Below, one piece after another: positions 27,164 to 34,961 of a DNA stretch of 64,000 nucleotides. Position numbers and translations under genes: made by a program. Under the pieces are notes generated by a model. It was given only the letters and a program-made list of their open reading frames with translations, was not told the origin of the DNA and did not search any database. How positions within the stretch are numbered: the stretch's first letter is position 1; each line of letters starts with the position of its first letter. The stretch spans positions 21,284 through 85,283 of the forward strand of contig CAYIZP010000008.1 of the NCBI GenBank assembly GCA_964367905.1. The letters are read 5' to 3'. Source of the DNA: CAUPWF01 sp964367905. GTDB lineage: Bacteria > Bacillota > Clostridia > Lachnospirales > Lachnospiraceae.

Positions 27164-28951
27164 TTACTCTTTGACGATTGCTTTGAATCTACATTTTTCC
27201 ATACAAGCGCCACACTTGATACACTTGTCTTGGATGATGCTATGAGGTTTCTTAACATCTCCCTCAATTGCGTTGTTTGGACAAACTTTCGAACACATTG
27301 TACAACCGATACAGTTGTCTTCAATGATTGTGTAAGAAAGAAGGTCTTTACATACTCCAGCTGGACAACGTTTTTCGTTTACGTGTGCTTCATACTCGTC
27401 ACGGAAGTAACGAAGTGTAGAAAGTACAGGGTTTGGAGCTGTTTGTCCAAGTCCGCAAAGTGAGTTTTGCTTAATGTAGTGTGAAAGTTCTTCTAATTTA
27501 TCTAGATCCGCAAGAGTAGCGTTTCCTTGTGTGATTCTGTCTAGAATCTCTAACATACGTTTTGTACCAACACGACATGGTGTACATTTTCCACATGATT
27601 CTTCTACAGTAAACTCAAGGAAGAATTTCGCGATGTCAACCATACAGTCAGTCTCATCCATAACGATAAGTCCACCAGATCCCATCATTGAACCGATAGA
27701 GATTAGGTTATCATAATCGATTGGAATGTCGAAATGCTCTAATGGAATACATCCACCAGAAGGTCCACCTGTTTGAGCGGCCTTGAATTTCTTGCCACCT
27801 GGAATTCCACCACCGATTTCATCGATAACGGTTCTAAGTGTTGTTCCCATTGGGATCTCAACCAAACCAGTGTTGTTGATTTTTCCACCAAGAGCGAAAA
27901 CTTTTGTTCCTTTTGATTTTTCTGTTCCCATTCCTGCGAACCAATCAGCTCCATTTAGGATGATTTGAGGAATGTTTGCATATGTCTCAACGTTGTTAAG
28001 GATTGTTGGCTTGCCAAATAAACCTTTTTGAGCAGGGAATGGTGGACGAGGTCTTGGCTCTCCACGGTTTCCTTCGATTGATGTCATAAGAGCAGTCTCT
28101 TCACCACAAACGAAAGCACCTGCACCTAAACGTAAGTCGATATCGAAATCGAACCCTGTTCCGAAGATGTCTTTTCCAAGTAATCCCATCTCTCTTGATT
28201 GCTCAAGTGCGATTACCAAACGATCAACAGCGATTGGATACTCAGCACGTACATAGATAAAACCTTGGCTAGCTCCGATTGCATAACCAGCAATTGTCAT
28301 AGCCTCTAGTAATGAGTGAGGATCTCCCTCGAGGATTGAACGGTCCATAAATGCACCTGGATCTCCCTCATCCGCATTACAACATACGTATTTTTGATCC
28401 GCGTCGTTTTGTTTTGCTAGTCTCCACTTGATACCAGTTGGGAAACCACCGCCTCCACGGCCACGAAGTCCTGAAGCGATCAATGTCTCGATTACGTCTT
28501 CTGGAGTCATAGTTGTAAGAACTTGACCTAATGCTTGGTATCCGTTTGTTCCGATATACTCTTCGATGATTTCTGGGTTGATTACACCACAGTTACGTAG
28601 AGCAACACGGTATTGCTTCTTGTAGAAGTCTGTGTCGATTAACGCTTTGATTCCTGCGTCTGTTACAGTCTCTTGATATAATAGACGAGTAACTAGACGT
28701 CCTTTTAATAAATGTTCTTCAACGATTTCAGGAATATCTTCTTCCTTAACCATTGCATAGAAACTTGCTTCTGGGTAAACAATCATAATTGGTCCTAAAG
28801 CACATAGACCATGACATCCTGTTTGTACAACAGAAACTTCATCTTTTAACCCTACTCTATCTACTTCTTTTTGTAGAGTTTCCATAATTTTAACGCTTCC
28901 GGAGGAATTACAACCAGTTCCACCGCAAACTAATACATGTGAACGATACAT
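27164..28951 (-). CDS. hydB: Hydrogenase NAD(H)-binding subunit HydB (NuoF-like)
   Basis: 595 residues. The N-terminal thioredoxin-like [2Fe-2S] domain has CGGTGCNSSGS and TGCHGLC. The NuoF core has the FMN/NADH glycine motif GLRGRGGGGFPTG (near residue 167), CNADEGDPGAF and the 4Fe-4S site ESCGKCTPCR (near 465). The C-terminus adds two ferredoxin-type 4Fe-4S motifs (CIGCTMCSKVC and CIKCGACMEKC). This extended layout is typical of bifurcating HydB. It is the site of NADH and flavin chemistry, with a 15-bp gap to hydA. Confidence 0.95.
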   Translation of the reverse strand: MYRSHVLVCGGTGCNSSGSVKIMETLQKEVDRVGLKDEVSVVQTGCHGLCALGPIMIVYPEASFYAMVKEEDIPEIVEEHLLKGRLVTRLLYQETVTDAGIKALIDTDFYKKQYRVALRNCGVINPEIIEEYIGTNGYQALGQVLTTMTPEDVIETLIASGLRGRGGGGFPTGIKWRLAKQNDADQKYVCCNADEGDPGAFMDRSILEGDPHSLLEAMTIAGYAIGASQGFIYVRAEYPIAVDRLVIALEQSREMGLLGKDIFGTGFDFDIDLRLGAGAFVCGEETALMTSIEGNRGEPRPRPPFPAQKGLFGKPTILNNVETYANIPQIILNGADWFAGMGTEKSKGTKVFALGGKINNTGLVEIPMGTTLRTVIDEIGGGIPGGKKFKAAQTGGPSGGCIPLEHFDIPIDYDNLISIGSMMGSGGLIVMDETDCMVDIAKFFLEFTVEESCGKCTPCRVGTKRMLEILDRITQGNATLADLDKLEELSHYIKQNSLCGLGQTAPNPVLSTLRYFRDEYEAHVNEKRCPAGVCKDLLSYTIIEDNCIGCTMCSKVCPNNAIEGDVKKPHSIIQDKCIKCGACMEKCRFKAIVKE

Positions 28952-28961
28952 ATCTGCCTCC

Positions 28962-29339
28962 TTATTTTAGATCTACGGAATTTAAAGTATAGCCCTCAAC
29001 TATGTTACCGCCAATTAGGTGACGATTAACAACTTCGGCAGCTTTATCCGGTGTCATTTTTACATAAGTAACTTTTTCTTTTCCTGGTTCCATTACTTCA
29101 ACAATCGGCTCGTATTGACATAGGCCGATACATCCTGTTTGAGTAACTGAAACTTTTTGAACTAATCCTTGCTCTTGTACTAATTCTGCTAAAGCATTTA
29201 GTACAGGTCTAGCTCCACAAGCGATTCCACAAGTAGCCATACCAACAACTACACGTGTTTGCTCATGATTTTCGCTACGAAGACCAACTTGGCCTTGCAT
29301 TTTCTCGCGAATTGCCTTTAATTCTTCAAGACTTTTCAT
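28962..29339 (-). CDS. (2Fe-2S) ferredoxin domain protein of the hydrogenase operon
   Basis: 125-residue thioredoxin-like ferredoxin. The cluster cysteines are likely in MATCGIACGARP and QTGCIGLCQYEP, the spacing seen in NuoE/HydC-like and Cp2Fe-type domains. An acidic/helical N-terminal leader precedes it. It is a recurrent partner gene in clostridial hydrogenase operons and probably an electron-transfer accessory of the complex. It starts 22 bp after the ATPase gene and ends 10 bp before hydB. Confidence 0.85.
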   Translation of the reverse strand: MKSLEELKAIREKMQGQVGLRSENHEQTRVVVGMATCGIACGARPVLNALAELVQEQGLVQKVSVTQTGCIGLCQYEPIVEVMEPGKEKVTYVKMTPDKAAEVVNRHLIGGNIVEGYTLNSVDLK

Positions 29340-29365
29340 CGTTATCCTCCAATCTTAGGTGCGCA

Positions 29366-29923
29366 CTAATACAGGGCACCATTATCTACTTCAAGTTTAT
29401 TTTCGATTAAGTAACTTTTAATATAATTAGATACATCTGGTGTGTCGAAAGGCACATCTCCAAGAATTTCACGAAACTCTCTGGTATCTAAAGTGAATGA
29501 ATTCTGATTGTATTCATATTGATATATGAAATCAGTATCCGGGTGATAGACGATCAGATTATGTATACTAGAACTGATGTCGCCCATCGGCATTCTATCG
29601 ATATGAGATAGAACAAAATTAGTCTTCACTGTCGTTCCAACACCGAGTTCTGATTCAATAGAAAGAGAACCACCGGTTGCTTCAGCAGCAAACTTGAAAA
29701 ATGGAATTCCAAGTCCAACTCGCCTCGTTGTTCTGCTAGTGAAGAATGGATCGCTGATCTGTTTTAGCTGATCCTCTGACATTCCACAACCATTATCTGC
29801 AATTGTGATGGTCAGTAAATCTGTTTCTGTATTTACAAAGACACTAATCTCTACTAAAGTCGCATTGGCTCTAGTAGAATTTTCCGCTACATCCAATACA
29901 TTTAATGAAAGTTCGGTCAACAT
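29366..29923 (-). CDS. GHKL (histidine-kinase-like) ATP-binding protein in hydrogenase operon
   Basis: 185 residues. The N-box is in LNVLDVAENSTRANATLVEI, the G1 box is ADNGCGMS, then DPFFTSRTTRRVGLGIPFFK and GVGTTVKTNF give the rest of a GHKL ATP-binding fold. There is no histidine phosphoacceptor domain, so it is not a full kinase. It resembles anti-sigma/serine-kinase or stand-alone ATPase modules. It lies between the NuoE-like and ferredoxin genes, where this gene is often found in Clostridia; its role is not known to me. A second, RsbW-like ATPase is encoded in the neighbouring HydS-like cluster. Confidence 0.85.
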   Translation of the reverse strand: MLTELSLNVLDVAENSTRANATLVEISVFVNTETDLLTITIADNGCGMSEDQLKQISDPFFTSRTTRRVGLGIPFFKFAAEATGGSLSIESELGVGTTVKTNFVLSHIDRMPMGDISSSIHNLIVYHPDTDFIYQYEYNQNSFTLDTREFREILGDVPFDTPDVSNYIKSYLIENKLEVDNGALY

Positions 29924-29927
29924 ACAG

Positions 29928-30428
29928 TTACTTGTATTTTGCTAGGATGTCAGGAATCTCATCAGGTAATAGACGTCCATAAACATCTTCATTAATTAAC
30001 ATAACTGGTGCAAGACCACAAGCGCCTACACATCGACATGAATCCAATGAGAATTTACCATCAGCTGTACACTCGCCATTAGCGATACCTAGTTCCTTCT
30101 CTAATTTTGTTACTAGGTCACCTGCTCCTTTTACGTAACAAGCGGTACCAAGACAGACTGAAATCTGGAACTCTCCCTTTGGTTGTAGTGCGAATTGTGA
30201 ATAGAATGTAGCAACACCATATATTTTTTCTAGCGGAATATTAGTTTCGTCTGAAATCATAGTTTGCACTTCGATTGGTAAATAACCATAAATCTCTTGT
30301 GCGCGTTGCATAATAGGCATCAATGAGCCTTGTACATCTTTCAACTCTGCAATTGCTGTTTTTAATAGTGATTCTTGTTCCGGAGTTCCTGAAAAAGGAA
30401 CTTTTTCCGTTGTACAATTACAAGCCAT
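29928..30428 (-). CDS. hydC: Hydrogenase NuoE-like subunit HydC
   Basis: 166 residues of the complex I 24-kDa family. A helical N-terminal bundle includes LPIEVQTMIS and YGVATFYSQF. The [2Fe-2S] ligands are in CLGTACYVKGA and CRCVGACGLAPV. It passes electrons between HydB and HydA. First gene of the operon: AAGGAGGAAA precedes ATG 30428, and an extended -10 element lies about 45 bp upstream. Confidence 0.93.
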   Translation of the reverse strand: MACNCTTEKVPFSGTPEQESLLKTAIAELKDVQGSLMPIMQRAQEIYGYLPIEVQTMISDETNIPLEKIYGVATFYSQFALQPKGEFQISVCLGTACYVKGAGDLVTKLEKELGIANGECTADGKFSLDSCRCVGACGLAPVMLINEDVYGRLLPDEIPDILAKYK

Positions 30429-30472
30429 TTTTGTTTCCTCCTTAATTTTGTTATTTTATTGTCATACGCTTG

Positions 30473-30481
30473 ATTGTAGCA
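30473..30481 (-). promoter_or_regulatory. Extended -10 element of the hydrogenase operon
   Basis: On the minus strand the sequence reads TGCTACAAT, an extended -10, with no good -35 at 17 bp. It lies about 45 bp before the hydC start. Confidence 0.5.
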
Positions 30482-30515
30482 TATATTCACAAAAAAATCT
30501 ACAAGAAAATACTTT

Positions 30516-30535
30516 TTGTATACAATTTTATACAA
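30516..30535. promoter_or_regulatory. 20-bp inverted repeat upstream of the hydrogenase promoter
   Basis: TTGTATA and TATACAA flank 6 bases (30516-30535), about 35 bp upstream of the -10. It looks like an operator. It resembles a Rex site in its TTGT...ACAA ends, but the spacing is two bases too long, so the regulator is unknown. Confidence 0.5.
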
Positions 30536-30548
30536 TCGTATTACATAA

Positions 30549-30579
30549 AAATTGGAGCAAAGAAATTCTGCCCCAATTT
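30549..30579 (-). terminator. Terminator of the DHH phosphoesterase gene
   Basis: AAATTGGAGCA (30549-30559) pairs with TGCCCCAATTT (30569-30579), with one mismatch. On the minus strand it is followed by TTATG after TTT, 17 bp beyond the stop codon. It separates this gene from the hydrogenase promoter. Confidence 0.75.
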
Positions 30580-30596
30580 GATGTCATGTTAGTTTG

Positions 30597-31508
30597 TTAT
30601 CCGTTGATTAAATCATGTAATAACTGTGGAATTTTCTCGTTCATTGTTTCGTTGTTAAACTGGCAAGTACCAACTGCTTTGTGACCGCCACCACCGTATT
30701 TTAGTAGTAGACTTCCTACATCGATGGTTGCAGTACGATTCAAAACCGAGTATCCAACTGCACAGCTGCAGCCTTCACCACCACGTCCACTTACAATCCA
30801 TGCGGAAATGTTTTGTTCAGGGTACATGCTATATATTAGGAAGCGATTTCCAGTGTAAATAGGATCTACACCACGCAAGTCGCTGATGATGACGTCGCCT
30901 TCTACACGTGTATACTTGCGAACCATCTCGATAAACTTCTCGTTTTGCTCCCAATAGACTGTAACACGTTCTTTTACATCGGATAGTTCCATAATCTCTT
31001 CGATTGACATTGTGATACAACAGTCAATTAGTTTCTCCATCAAGGCATAGTTCGGAACTGTGAATTCACGCCAGCGACCTAAACCAGTTCTTGGATCCAT
31101 TAAGAAACCAAGAAGTACCCATCCTGATGGATTTTGAATTTCGTCGATGGTTAATTGTGCGGCATCCACCTTGTCAACCGCGTCCATCATAGGTTCTAGG
31201 TTCGGGAATTTCTCGGCACCGCCATAGTATTCATAGATGATGCGAGCACAAGATGGAGCAAGACGGCTTTCACCTTCGTATTTTCCCTCCAATTCATTTC
31301 TTTCATGTTCGCTTGAATGGTGGTCGAACCAAAGTCCACAACCTGGTACATAAGGAACGTTTGCTAAACAATCGTCTGGGCCGATTTCAATCAACCCATC
31401 TTGTAGGTCCTTTGGATGTACAAACTTCCAATGGTCGATGATTCCTGCTTCTTTGAGCAATGCACCGCAAGCAAGTCCATCAAAGTCTGAGCGTGTAATT
31501 AATCGCAT
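30597..31508 (-). CDS. DHH/DHHA1 family phosphoesterase
   Basis: 303 residues. The DHH domain shows TRSDFDGLACG (about 5-15), WFDHHSSEH (about 60-68) and DAVDKVDAAQ (metal ligands). The DHHA1 domain ends in KYGGGGHKAVGTCQF. Relatives include exopolyphosphatase-like and nanoRNase/cyclic-dinucleotide phosphodiesterase enzymes; the substrate cannot be assigned. It has its own divergent promoter (31556-31584), and AAAGGAGGATT precedes the ATG. Confidence 0.9.
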   Translation of the reverse strand: MRLITRSDFDGLACGALLKEAGIIDHWKFVHPKDLQDGLIEIGPDDCLANVPYVPGCGLWFDHHSSEHERNELEGKYEGESRLAPSCARIIYEYYGGAEKFPNLEPMMDAVDKVDAAQLTIDEIQNPSGWVLLGFLMDPRTGLGRWREFTVPNYALMEKLIDCCITMSIEEIMELSDVKERVTVYWEQNEKFIEMVRKYTRVEGDVIISDLRGVDPIYTGNRFLIYSMYPEQNISAWIVSGRGGEGCSCAVGYSVLNRTATIDVGSLLLKYGGGGHKAVGTCQFNNETMNEKIPQLLHDLING

Positions 31509-31555
31509 AATGTAAATCCTCCTTTTAAATCAATCAAAAATATCCGTATAGTCAC

Positions 31556-31584
31556 ATTGTATCAAAACATTTCTACAATAACAA
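31556..31584 (-). promoter_or_regulatory. Promoter of the DHH phosphoesterase gene
   Basis: On the minus strand TTGTTA (31584-31579), 17 bp, TACAAT (31561-31556), about 48 bp before the start codon. Confidence 0.6.
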
Positions 31585-31603
31585 GCAAAGAAATGAATGT
31601 ATG

Positions 31604-31632
31604 TTGATAAATTTCAAATTCAATGATATTCT
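31604..31632 (+). promoter_or_regulatory. Promoter of the DRTGG/HydS-like cluster
   Basis: TTGATA (31604-31609), 17 bp, TATTCT (31627-31632), 43 bp before ATG 31675. It is back-to-back with the DHH gene promoter. Confidence 0.55.
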
Positions 31633-31674
31633 ATACATAATGACAAAAAAATGCGATGAGGAAAGGTGAAGTTT

Positions 31675-32028
31675 ATGAAAGTAAAAGAAATCCAAGAGAT
31701 ATTGAATGCAGAGATTTTAGTGGGTGAAGACCAGCTAGATCAAGTGATTTTAAGTGCCTGTAGTTCTGATATGATGAGTGATGTTTTGGCTTTTTCAAAG
31801 AACCACTCGGCTCTATTGACTGGGCTGTGTAATCCACAGGTAATCCGTACCATTGAGATGATGGATATGGAATGTGTGATATTTGTTAGAGGGAAGACAC
31901 CAAACGAAATGGTACTCGACATGGCGAAGGAGCGCGGGATTGTAGCGATGGTTACAGAACATCCAATGTTCACGGCAAGTGGACTTCTCTATTCGAAAGG
32001 AATTAGCGGAGGTCTGAAAAATGAATGA
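31675..32028 (+). CDS. DRTGG domain protein 1
   Basis: 117-residue stand-alone DRTGG-type domain (KVKEIQEILNAEILVGED at the N-terminus, VIFVRGKTPNEMVLDMAKERGI near residues 72-93). DRTGG domains occur between CBS pairs and DHH modules or in phosphotransacetylase-type proteins, and are assumed to bind ligands. In Clostridia such proteins cluster with a hydrogenase homologue and a PHP protein, as here. ATG 31675 is preferred over GTG 31666 because GAGGAAAGG sits immediately before it. It overlaps the next gene by 8 bp. Confidence 0.85.
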   Translation: MKVKEIQEILNAEILVGEDQLDQVILSACSSDMMSDVLAFSKNHSALLTGLCNPQVIRTIEMMDMECVIFVRGKTPNEMVLDMAKERGIVAMVTEHPMFTASGLLYSKGISGGLKNE

Positions 32029-32446
32029 TGAAATCGTGCTAAATTATACAGTACTTACAGAGGATTTTACTCGTGCAGGAGAAGCCAGTAGTGATGTGAA
32101 GAGTAAACTGAAGAAATTGGGTGTGGATCCAGAGTCCGTACGCAAGGTTGCAATTGCGATGTATGAGGGTGAAATCAATATGGTGATACATGCTAATGGC
32201 GGAGAGATTGAAGTACTAGTTACTCCAGAGCGTGTGAAGATGTGTTTGAAAGATGTAGGGCCTGGGATTCCTGATGTGGAGCAGGCGATGCAGGCAGGAT
32301 TCTCTACGGCTCCAGACGAGATTAGAAGTTTGGGATTTGGGGCAGGAATGGGGCTTCCGAATATGAAGAGATATACGGATGAAATGCAAGTGGAGACAGA
32401 ATTGGGGGTTGGAACCACAATTACGATGGTTGTAAACTTAGTATAG
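32021..32446 (+). CDS. RsbW/SpoIIAB-like anti-sigma-type ATP-binding protein
   Basis: 141 residues. The GHKL ATP site is VAIAMYEGEINMVIHANGG (N-box, about 42-60), KDVGPGIPD (G1 box, about 79-87) and LGFGAGMGLPNMKRY (G2, about 104-118), ending with GVGTTITMVV. This is the anti-sigma kinase fold; no sigma factor or STAS anti-anti-sigma gene is adjacent, so its partner is unknown. CGGAGG lies before ATG 32021, inside the previous gene, so translation is coupled. Confidence 0.88.
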   Translation: MNDEIVLNYTVLTEDFTRAGEASSDVKSKLKKLGVDPESVRKVAIAMYEGEINMVIHANGGEIEVLVTPERVKMCLKDVGPGIPDVEQAMQAGFSTAPDEIRSLGFGAGMGLPNMKRYTDEMQVETELGVGTTITMVVNLV

Positions 32447-32490
32447 TGAGAATTTTTGTTGTAAAAAACTATAAGGAAGGGAAGAAATGA

Positions 32491-33756
32491 ATGGATAAGT
32501 TTTATCATTCAGTTTGCTTGGATGAAAAATTATGTAAGGGTTGCATCAATTGCTTGAAACGGTGTCCGACACAGGCGATTCGTGTGAGAGATCTGAAGGC
32601 ACAGATTAACCCGAAGTTTTGCATTGATTGTGGAGAATGCATACGGCTATGTCCGCATCACGCTAAGCAAGCTACATATGATAGTTTAGATGTGATAGAT
32701 AATTATGAATACAAGGTTGCCTTACCAGCACCCGCACTCTATAGTCAGTTTAATCATTTGGACGATATCAATATTGTGTTAAATGGATTGGTAAAAATGG
32801 GATTTGACGACGTGTTCGAAGTAAGTGCAGCAGCAGAATTAGTGTCTCAGGCAACACGACAATTCATAGCAGAGAACGAGGAGGGTTCGCCGTGGATTAG
32901 TACGGCATGTCCAACGATTGTAAGACTGATTCGTGTGAAGTTCCCGAATTTGATTCCCCATCTTTTGCCACTGAATCCACCGATTGAGGTGGCGGCGCAG
33001 ATTGCAGCGAAAAATGCTATGGAGAAAACAGGGTTATCACGCGAGAAGATTGCAGTCTGTTTTATCTCGCCATGCCCGTCAAAGGTGACATATGTGAAGG
33101 CTCCGCTTGGGACTGAGAAGAGCGAAGTAGACCATGTGCTTGCGATAAAGGATGTATACCCATTGTTGGCGCAATCAATGAAGAAGGTAAATGAAGATGC
33201 TCCAGAATTGGCACATTCTGGTAAGATCGGAGTGAACTGGGGACGGAGTGGTGGAGAGTCTGGAGCCCTGCTTACGGAACAGTATTTGGTAGCCGATGGA
33301 ATTGAGAATGTCATTCGTGTCCTGGAGGATTTGGAGGATGAGAAGTTCTCGAATCTGAGATTTGTGGAACTGAATTCTTGTAACGGAGGCTGTGTAGGAG
33401 GCGTACTGACTGTTGAGAATCCTTATGTCGCAGCGGTAAAATTAAAGCACCTGAGAAAATATCTTCCGATTTCTAGAAGTAGACTAGAAGAAGGCGATGT
33501 GGAAAATGAATTCATTAATTGGACGAGCCAGGTAGAATATGAGCCAGTGTTCCGACTCGGGGATACTTTGATAGAGAGCTTTGCCAAGATGAATCAAGTG
33601 GATCGTATCTGTAAGAAATTGCCGGGACTTGATTGCGGTTCTTGTGGGGCGCCTGATTGCAGGACTATGGCAGAGGATATCGTGCGAGGAGAAGCTACAG
33701 AAGACGATTGTGTACACTTGTTGCGCGAATCCTTGAATAAAATGAAGGGGAAATAA
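32491..33756 (+). CDS. HydS-like [FeFe]-hydrogenase homologue with C-terminal Fe-S domain (putative sensor)
   Basis: 421 residues. Two 4Fe-4S motifs (CKGCINCLKRC near 15-25 and CIDCGECIRLC near 45-55) precede an H-cluster-like domain with altered loops: L1 STACPTIVRL (near 133), L2 ISPCPSKVTYVK (near 190) and L3 NSCNGGCVGG (near 288). The catalytic CPGGCVNGGG pattern is not kept. The C-terminus has a four-cysteine FeS domain (LPGLDCGSCGAPDCRTM...C, about 370-400). There is no PAS domain or kinase in the same protein. Atypical H-cluster homologues of this kind are proposed redox or H2 sensors; here the ATPase and DRTGG neighbours would be the output. Catalytic activity seems unlikely but is not excluded. 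Confidence 0.85.
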   Translation: MDKFYHSVCLDEKLCKGCINCLKRCPTQAIRVRDLKAQINPKFCIDCGECIRLCPHHAKQATYDSLDVIDNYEYKVALPAPALYSQFNHLDDINIVLNGLVKMGFDDVFEVSAAAELVSQATRQFIAENEEGSPWISTACPTIVRLIRVKFPNLIPHLLPLNPPIEVAAQIAAKNAMEKTGLSREKIAVCFISPCPSKVTYVKAPLGTEKSEVDHVLAIKDVYPLLAQSMKKVNEDAPELAHSGKIGVNWGRSGGESGALLTEQYLVADGIENVIRVLEDLEDEKFSNLRFVELNSCNGGCVGGVLTVENPYVAAVKLKHLRKYLPISRSRLEEGDVENEFINWTSQVEYEPVFRLGDTLIESFAKMNQVDRICKKLPGLDCGSCGAPDCRTMAEDIVRGEATEDDCVHLLRESLNKMKGK

Positions 33757-33795
33757 TGTGATACCACAAAGTGCGTAGCAATCCGTAGGTATCTA

Positions 33796-33817
33796 GGGTC
33801 AAAATCACTTTTAACCC
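33796..33817 (+). other. Small hairpin between HydS-like gene and DRTGG gene 2
   Basis: GGGT-AAAA and TTTT-ACCC arms (33796-33817) with one internal mismatch and a 4-base loop, in the only sizeable gap (100 bp) of the cluster. Possibly an attenuator or processing site. Confidence 0.35.
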
Positions 33818-33856
33818 CAACATCACAATATAAAATACGAAAGATGAGGGTCTAGC

Positions 33857-34198
33857 ATGACGATTCGAGAATTAGTGGATAAAGATTTATTTGAAGTGGT
33901 GTGTGAAGGTACGGATTTGGAGCGAGAGATTACAGAGCCGTATTGTTGTGACTTGTTGAGTTTTGCGATGAGCAAGGCACCAGAAGGTGGGGCTTGGGTT
34001 ACGGTGATGGGTAATATCAATACACTTGCAGTAGCCACTTTGACAGAAGTTGGCTGTATTATCTTGGCAGAGGGAGCAGTTTTGGATGACATGGCTGCGA
34101 AGAAAGCGGTACAAGAAGAGATGACGGTTCTGAGGACGGAAGAACCAATCTTTAAGACTGCATTGGAAATCTATAAATTGTTAGAAGCGGAGAAGTAA
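33857..34198 (+). CDS. DRTGG domain protein 2
   Basis: 113 residues, a second stand-alone DRTGG-type domain (MTIRELVDKDLFEVVCEG at the start, GCIILAEGAVLDDMAAKKAVQEE near 66-88). Having two DRTGG proteins around a hydrogenase homologue suggests a ligand- or partner-binding pair. It ends one base before the PHP gene start. Weak ribosome site GATGAGGG before ATG 33857. Confidence 0.82.
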   Translation: MTIRELVDKDLFEVVCEGTDLEREITEPYCCDLLSFAMSKAPEGGAWVTVMGNINTLAVATLTEVGCIILAEGAVLDDMAAKKAVQEEMTVLRTEEPIFKTALEIYKLLEAEK

Positions 34199-34199
34199 G

Positions 34200-34919
34200 A
34201 TGGTGAAACTTCATTATGATTTACATATCCATTCTTGTCTATCTCCTTGCGGTCATGATGATATGACACCAGGGAATATTGTAGGGATGGCGATGCTGAA
34301 GGGGCTAGATGTCATAGCGGTTACAGATCATAATTCTTGTAAAAACTGTAGTGCAGTGATGATGTTGGCAGCAGAATATGGGGTCTTAGCAATTCCAGGG
34401 ATGGAAATTAATACGGCAGAAGAGGTGCATGTGGTGTGCCTCTTCGAAGAGCTAGCTGATGCCCTCGCATTTGACCAATATGTATATGAACGCATGATGC
34501 CATTTCCCAATGATCCAGAAATATTTGGGCGGCAGCAGATCTGCAATGAAAACGATGAGGTCATCGGAGAGGAACCACTTCTATTGATTAATGGAGTGGA
34601 TATATCTTTTGATGAACTATGGGATGTTGTCGAGGGTTATCATGGTGTGATGATACCAGCACATATTGAAAAGAGTGCTAATAGTGTTACATCGAATCTC
34701 GGTTTCATTCCCCCTGATAGCAAATTCCATGTGGTGGAGATGAAGCGTCCGGAGATGAAGGAGGAGCTTTTACCGATGAACCCTCACCTTGCGGAGTGTA
34801 AAATCATTCGAAACTCAGATGCACATTATCTAGAAGATATTCATGAGGCAGTGGAGAGTATGGAAGTGGAAGAGAAAACGGTGAAGAGTGTTTTGGCATA
34901 TTTGCGAAATGTCAATTGA
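34200..34919 (+). CDS. PHP domain phosphoesterase
   Basis: 239 residues. The metal-binding motifs of the PHP fold are all present: DLHIHSCLSPCGHDD (about 7-21), VTDHNS (about 41-46), GMEINTAEEVH (about 67-77), PAHIEKS (about 153-159) and IRNSDAHYLED (about 204-214). PHP enzymes hydrolyse phosphate esters or 3'-phosphoadenosine-type nucleotides; the substrate is unknown. It ends the DRTGG/HydS-like operon. Confidence 0.88.
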   Translation: MVKLHYDLHIHSCLSPCGHDDMTPGNIVGMAMLKGLDVIAVTDHNSCKNCSAVMMLAAEYGVLAIPGMEINTAEEVHVVCLFEELADALAFDQYVYERMMPFPNDPEIFGRQQICNENDEVIGEEPLLLINGVDISFDELWDVVEGYHGVMIPAHIEKSANSVTSNLGFIPPDSKFHVVEMKRPEMKEELLPMNPHLAECKIIRNSDAHYLEDIHEAVESMEVEEKTVKSVLAYLRNVN

Positions 34920-34961
34920 AGCAGAATGTGAATGGAGACAGCAGCAGAAGCGGAGAAATGA

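Noticed and set aside
30473..30535. Rex operator sites
   Set aside because: Both TTGT...ACAA pairs have 11 or 12 bases between the ends, not the 10 of the Rex consensus, so they were kept only as unassigned palindromes.
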